The notes under the pieces were generated by a model, which was not told the origin of the DNA, did no database searches, and was given only the letters and a program-made list of their open reading frames with translations. This document shows, in pieces, positions 58,236 to 64,000 of a stretch of DNA of 64,000 nt (position 1 is the stretch's first letter; the number at the start of each line of letters is the position of its first letter). The stretch is taken from the NCBI GenBank assembly GCA_920105625.2, contig OV050032.1, forward strand, positions 200,542,258 through 200,606,257. Reading direction: 5' to 3'. The stretch comes from Clusia tigrina. Taxonomy: Eukaryota > Arthropoda > Insecta > Diptera > Clusiidae. The translations under genes were made by a program, and so were the position numbers.

Positions 58236-58704
58236 TTATTCTATACAGAGCCCTCGTTATTCTATACAGAGCTCTCGTTATTCTACACAGAGCCCTCGTT
58301 ATTCTACACAGAGTCCTCGTTATTCTACACAGAGCCCTCGTTATTCTATACAGAGCCCTCGTTATTCTACACAGAGGCCTCGTTATTCTATACAGAGCTC
58401 TCGTTATTCTACACAGAGTCCTCGTTATTCTACACAGAGCCCTCGTTATTCTACACAGAGCCCTCGTGATTCTATACAGAACCCTCGCTTTTCTATACAG
58501 AGCTCTCGTTATTCTACACAGAGCCCTCGTTATTCTATACAGAGCTCTCGTTATTCTACACAGAGCCCTCGTTATTCTATACAGAGCTCTCGTTATTCTA
58601 CACAGAGCCCTCGTTATTCTATACAGAACCCTCATTATTCTACACAGAGTCCTCGTTATTCTACACAGAGCCCTCGTTATTCTATACAGAGCCCTCTTCT
58701 CTTG
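58236..58704. repeat. 21-bp minisatellite, ~22 copies, in the RT-RNase H linker
   Basis: tattcta(t/c)acagagccctcgt in units of seven codons. The minus strand reads ALYRITR/ALCRITR straight on from the RT thumb sequence ...FVETQEKRALYR, so the array is in frame with the LINE on its upstream side. RNase H follows on the other side. Confidence 0.95.
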
Positions 58705-58860
58705 TGTTTCCACAAATATGTGCAGGGGTGTAAGTTCCAGTATGACGTTCAGAGCGGCTGTAGAACAGGTTCTCATAGCCCCAGTTATACAGTTTCCTTA
58801 CCAGTTACCTTAGCTACTGCTTGCGCAAAGTTTAGTTGTCTTGCTTTCTAAGCCCAGAGA

Positions 58861-59512
58861 ATCGCTCCAAAAGGGATTATTGAGCGCGTACTATCATGAT
58901 GTACAACCACCGTAGGTTCTTGGGATTGCATTACCAATTTTTCCCCACGATTGATCTGCATATCATGAGAGATCTTTGCACTTTGCTGATTGTCCCATTG
59001 ATGTCAGACCTCCATGATAGTTTTCCATCTATTATAGAAAGTTTATTTCCGATTACACATTGATCTCTACTCCAATGGGTCTAAGGTTTTTGAGTTTATA
59101 TTTTCTCGTGAAAGGAACAACAGGTGTTTTACTTGGGTTTATCCTATTATGAGGCTACTTATATTCCACATATCAGTAAGAGTTCATGATTGGTGTATAT
59201 GTGAACGATTTTTCAGGAAACATGTCACAATTCAATATGAAGGATTCTTCTTACAAACTTGTATATTCTAATTCTTACAATCGTATTCCTCGTGCAGTTT
59301 GATTAACGCTCCTTGATCACATAAACCAACTTAGAGACTAACGTTTTATAATGCTCTTCTCATATAAAGAACTCTGACGAAGTACTCATTTATGAGCGGA
59401 TGTGTATCCATATGACACATACAAATATTATTTCACAGTCGTTAGTGAAAGGTCATAAACAGCTTGCAACAGGTCTTAAACAATCAGTCATAATTTAGGG
59501 CAAGTCCTGTTT
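58861..59512. other. No gene seen
   Basis: AT-rich, unique-looking. Confidence 0.5.
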
Positions 59513-59714
59513 GCTAACAAACTTTTTTCTGAAGAGTTCAGGAACAAACTTTGTTCTGAAGAGTTCAGGAACAAACTTTGTTCTGAAGAGTTCAGGAACA
59601 AACTTTGTTCTGAAGAGTTCAGGAACAAACTTTGTTCTGAAGAGTTCAGGAAAAAACTTTGTTCTGAAGAGTTCAGGAACAAACTTTGTTCTGAAGAGTT
59701 CAGGAACAAACATG
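59513..59714. repeat. 27-bp tandem repeat x 7
   Basis: aacaaactttgttctgaaga plus gttcagg. Nine-codon unit, near-identical copies, one with aaaaaactt. Confidence 0.95.
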
Positions 59715-60587
59715 TAATCAGTTGAAATGGATGATAAGCAGAAACCTCATAATATTTGAACAGTTGTGACTTGGAACCTGACGCTATAAGTCTTCTGTAG
59801 TGAAAGCAAAACAAGTTAAAAGTGTTAAAATGCTCCTAAACTGTGTACAAAACCAATCTAGTTGACAATTGCTGTGAAGCTCAACTGATTTGCAAGTTCT
59901 ACTAAACTCGTACAGTGGCTCGAAAGCAAGCCACACAATTTCCTGCATAGGATCCCTGCTAAAACCCTCCACCAACAAAAAATGCTTCCCTTAAATTACT
60001 TAATAAGTACTTCTTCTTTGAGAGGTATTTTCAATTGATAACGGAAATTGATTTTTTTACTAACCGGAGACCCTTCAACATGATCACTTCCGCTGCAGCG
60101 ACATTACGAGTAAGCCTGCACTCGCTGAGACACCTGCAGGTAATGCCGGGTGAGCACGTTTCATGTTCTCAGAAGAAAAGCAGAAATCTTTATAGAAAGC
60201 ACAGCGGAGTAGCGGAGTGCCTGCAAATGAGGCAGGGAGCGGATTCGTGTCATACGAAGCGAAGTGCGGCGACAAGTGTTTAATGAAGCAGGCGTTCACT
60301 TGAGCATCCGCAGTCGAGCGTACGCACACAGTGAATGGTTATGTGGGTATTATATTCAGTGCAAATCGGAGTAGACACAAGGCGTAGAGAAGGAAGCAGC
60401 AATGTTTGAAATATGAAGCCGAAAGACAGCTGCGTCTGCGTCTACGTCTGCGTTCACGTCTGCCGATCTCACTGCATCTGCGTCTGCGTCCGGCTGCGGA
60501 TCTGCCGGTGGCTCTGAGAGAATTGCATAATACGCCAACAGCACTTGAGAATCATCAACAAATATTTGAAAAGAAATTTGTTGAAAT

Positions 60588-60623
<36 letters not shown>

Positions 60624-61119
60624 GAAGAAAAGTGCAGGAAATGCACTTTAGCTTGGGAAGAGCTGCAATCAGAACGAAGCGGAGGCGCATGTGTCTAGCG
60701 TTGCGTAAATGTGGCACACAATAAATGGAAACATGATACCTTCAAATGCTCCGGTCTCAATTTTAGTCATAAGAATGCAAAAAGAAGCGCTGCGTCAGTG
60801 CATAATAAAAGACATCCACATCAGAGGAGTAGCGAGAAGTTGATCATAACAAAACAGTTCGGTCTGCTCAACAGCTGCCTGACTCAACACATGCCTGGGG
60901 AATGTGAATTTCATGGCGGAGAACACAAATAATGATGACCCAGCAGCAATCTCACAATCACAAAAGAGTACAGAAATAATGTGGGCACCTTTGCTATCAA
61001 ATCCAACGCCACTGCCGGACTCGAGCGTCCACTCAATTTGCTTCCACGTTCAGGGACTCCTCAACAACTTTGAATGAACGAAACCCAAACAGATGAACCT
61101 GCAATTATGCAGTAGGGTG
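59715..61119. other. No supported gene; two short triplet-type repeats
   Basis: A ctgcgt hexamer run at 60425-60500 and a (GCA)n run at 60586-60622, in a frame of 81 codons that is otherwise unrecognised. Confidence 0.5.
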
Positions 61120-61625
61120 TTTTTTTTTGTCAGTGATGGTCACCAGTTGGCTACGCTTCCCCCTCCAAACTGAACCAACCTGAGCCTTTCATAGAGCGTA
61201 GAAAGTTATTAGCACCAGACTGGTATAGATTATCTATACTTGCTATGAAGTGGGATCCTAGTAAACATTCCCTACTTCTAGCAAAAGCTGGTCATGTATA
61301 GAAGAGATGCTGGACCCTTACCAGTTCCTCCTCTGCAGCTGCGACAGAAATCAAGCTTATAAACTCTCATCATTCTGGCTTGATTCCCTATCAGACAATG
61401 TCCCGAGAGGGCTCCTATTAGAGTCCTCATTTGCACTCTATTCAGTCTAATGATATTCTTGTATGTACTTAGATTTAGTCTCGACCATGTTTGCCCGGCC
61501 ATTTCGCAGGTAGTGGCACAAATCCATCTAAAATCTACTGACACACCTTGTCTAAAATATATTCCAATTGTCGTCACATGCATTCAAAACAGAGGCACTC
61601 TTGCAAGCGGCCTGAAGCACATGTT
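61120..61625 (-). mobile_element. LINE remnant J: C-terminal region
   Basis: Minus strand: RWICATTCEMAGQTWSRLN, YKNIIRLNRVQMRTLIGAL, SGHCLIGNQARMMRVYKLD and FCRSCRGG. It is nearly open across the region and ends with an EE..VQHLFYT-like stretch in a shifted frame. It is the intact counterpart of the domain split by the array at 43180-46075. RT and most of RNase H are absent. Confidence 0.8.
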
Positions 61626-62100
61626 GGATTTCTCTGTCAATTTCCTTTCTCTGATTGTCTTATTTTGTTGTGCTACGAGTATCTTCGAGCTGAAATTGTG
61701 AAATCAAGTTCGAACCCCAGGTTCTTAACGCGCTGCGGAAGCTACATAAATATGCATTTGTGCCATTAGTTCACCTTATTTGATACCATTCCTTACACAA
61801 TACTGTAGGGGCGGGCCGCTGCCCTGCGTACATGCTGCACATATATAGCACAAGCAGCGCAACAACAACAACTCACGATACAGGTGAGGCCAGGCCAAAC
61901 TGCGTTGTTGTTCGGCACAAGCAGGCACTACGTGCATTAGTCGCATGGGAGGGGCTTTCTTTGCGCACATGCTCAAACATAAAACTGCATGGTGTATTAT
62001 GCATGTGACTAAATAGGATAAGGGGCGGGGTAAGTATCGAACTGAGGAGCAGAAAACATAAATCATGGGTAAACATCATATATAAGGATGTCAGTCAAAA
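61626..62100. other. No gene seen
   Basis: Unique-looking; caacaa run near 61862. Confidence 0.5.
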
Positions 62101-63398
62101 AAGACTGGACTGGAATTCACATTAATCATACAAAGTATCATAGAAATAAATCAACATAGAAATCAATATGAAAGTCAATATTGAAATCCACATGAAAATA
62201 AACCTAGAGTATAAAAAACATAGAAATTAACACAGAAATCAACATAATAAATAAGCATAGAAATAAACACAGAAAACATAGAAATTAACATAGAAATTAA
62301 CAAAGAAATTAACATAATAAAAAAGCATAGGAATAAAAATATAAATAAACATAGAAAGGGTAGAAAATAACATGGAAATTAACACAGAAATCGAAATAGA
62401 TATCAACATAATAAATAACCATAGAAATAAACATAAAAACATAGAAATTAACATAGAAATTAACAAAGAAATCAACATAATAAATAAGCATGGAAATAAA
62501 TATATAAATAAACATAGAAAACATAGAAACGAACATAGAAACGTAGAAATTAACACAGAAATTAACACATAAATCAACATAATAAATAAACATAGAAATA
62601 AACATAGAAAGTAACATAGAAATTAGCACAGAAATCAACATAATAAATAAGCTTAGAAATAAAAATAGAAAGTAACATAGAATATAACACATAAATCAAC
62701 ACAATAAATAAACATAGAATATAACACATAAATCAACATAATAAATAAACATAGAAAACATAGAAATTAACATAGAATAGTAGAAATTAACACATAAATC
62801 AAAATAGAAATAAGCATAGAATTAAAAATAGAAATAAAGATAGAAAACATAGAAATTAACACATAAATCAAAATAGAAATCAACATATTAAATAAGCATA
62901 GAAATAAAATATAGCAGTAAACATAGAAATATGGAAATAAGCACATAATACTCAAACAAGCAAAAGAATCACATAGAATCACATCAAGAAAATGAATGTA
63001 GATACAAAAAAGAAATAAACATATAAACATAAAAACATAGAAATGAACATAGAAATAAATATGAAAGCAATATGGGAAAAAATACTTAAACATAGAATCG
63101 CATCAAGGAAACGAATATGCAGAACATATAGAAATAATAATAGAAGAGAGTATCGTTTAAACACTTAAGTCAACATCAAAATATACATAGAAGTACAGAT
63201 AAAATATAAAATAGAATAGAACATAGAACATAGAATCAATATAATATTTAAAATAAGTATACAACCAAATGTATATACAAAAAAATAATAAATCAAAACA
63301 ACATATACATGAACATAAATACATTAACTTAAACATGACATATAAAATCATACATATAAACCTTCATTAAAGACTTAAATAAATATAGAAGGGAACAT

Positions 63399-63399
<1 letters not shown>

Positions 63400-63465
<66 letters not shown>
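63400..63465. repeat. (TA)n microsatellite
   Basis: About 32 uninterrupted AT dinucleotides. Confidence 0.95.
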
Positions 63466-63468
<3 letters not shown>

Positions 63469-63817
63469 AAATAAATAACATAGAAACCACATTAATACTA
63501 ATTATAATTGATTATATTATGATAATTATCATTCCAACATAACCACCAAATATAGAAACAAACATAAAGCCAAACATAATAGTAAATATTTTAATAATCG
63601 TAGAGACACACAAAGACAGCTATCGAAATCAACATAGGAAAAACATAGAATGATCATATTAGCAAAAACATGAAATGAAACTTTGAAGCAAATGCAAAGA
63701 CAAAGCTATCGAAATGAACATAGGAAAAATATATAGAATGATCATATTTACAGAAACATAAAATGAAACTTTGAAACAAACTTAAAAAGAAATATCTGAA
63801 AGAACATACAAATGCAT

Positions 63818-63926
63818 AATACATAAACAAATGCACAATACATAAACAAATGCATAATACATAAACAAATGCATAATACATAAACAAATGCGTAGTACAT
63901 AAACAAATGCACAATACATAAACAAA
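63818..63926. repeat. 19-bp tandem repeat x ~6
   Basis: acataaacaaatgcataat with gcacaat and gcgtagt variants. Confidence 0.9.
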
Positions 63927-64000
63927 TCAAAATAAACATAAACATAAAATCGCACATAAAAATAAAACCAAACATAAATATGAAATTAAATCTGAGCTTA

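Larger units (their letters stand above)
57030..58860 (-). mobile_element. LINE remnant I: RT thumb, RNase H, Cys-His motif and 3' UTR
   Basis: Minus strand from 58790: RT thumb TAALNVILELTPLHIFVE, then the 21-bp array. RNase H follows from ~58000: LGKYTRIFQAEIHAIE, KIAILLDSQAAIGAL, VTILWVPEHTGIEGNE, IADELARKGAATPFIGPEP. Then come NNLRMMTGLLTGH, a Cys-His motif with EEETSLHVLTDCPAL, and KYLGFFQGLASDV. The 3' UTR (57050-57080) carries the GATCGTAAGGTCGCGGTG / CACAATAGATC motif. A 135-159-bp segment including the Cys-His motif is duplicated, and frames shift several times. Three of the four RNase H catalytic-type acidic positions are visible (Glu in FQAEIHAI, Asp in LLDSQAA, Asp in EIADEL). Confidence 0.85.
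62101..63985. repeat. A-rich low-complexity region (acatagaaat/aacataataaat)
   Basis: Irregular ~10-12-bp repeats of acatagaaattaac, aaatcaacataataaat and aaacatagaaat. The plus strand is very poor in T-rich codons and G/C. Phe/Ile/Tyr minus-strand frames result from composition. Confidence 0.9.

Overview
The window looks like non-coding, repeat-laden nuclear DNA from a higher fly (Diptera, possibly a tephritid). Reasons: CAG/CAA 'opa' runs, a degenerate DD41D (rosa-type) mariner, remnants of fly-type non-LTR retrotransposons (LINEs), and one spliced gene with standard GT..AG introns. Nothing bacterial or viral is seen. The exact taxon is inference.

Only one host gene is well supported: three short coding exons on the minus strand at 20299-20803, giving the N-terminal ~123 residues of a protein I do not recognise. 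Its later exons are not visible between 1 and 20298. They may lie beyond the window, in which case the left third of the window would be one long intron.

Mobile-element remnants include at least nine fragments of LINEs carrying reverse transcriptase (RT), RNase H and a C-terminal Cys-His motif. Every fragment showing coding sequence is on the minus strand (1.0-1.7, 4.1-4.7, 5.9-8.1, 12.1-13.1, 16.5, 38.1-38.6, 41.4-42.1, 42.8-46.2, 57.0-58.9, 61.1-61.6 kb). There is also a Jockey-like LINE broken by a nested insertion (40.9-42.8 kb), an RTE-like LINE 3' end (56.0-56.8 kb), the 1.3-kb rosa-type mariner with matching terminal inverted repeats (10786-12103), the C-terminus of a second mariner (8.35-8.48 kb) and a gag-like fragment (8.52-8.99 kb).

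Much of the rest is tandem repeats with distinct units: 10, 13, 15, 19, 21, 22, 27, 43, 59, 74, 76, 86/95, 88, 96 and 177 bp, plus about 5 kb of GA-rich sequence and about 2 kb of A-rich sequence. Several show recent higher-order structure: 77 x 13 bp = 1001 bp; a six-monomer 552-bp block; 556-, 465- and 261-bp blocks.

The most interesting pattern is that many arrays lie inside the LINE remnants. Reading frames can be followed up to one edge of an array and resumed at the other (43.18-46.08 kb, 7.23-7.68 kb, 58.24-58.70 kb). In several cases the repeat unit is a piece of the LINE itself: the RNase H 'AETHAIEE' codons, the Cys-His motif, or the 3' UTR. The locus reads like a place where dead LINE coding sequence is repeatedly converted into minisatellites.
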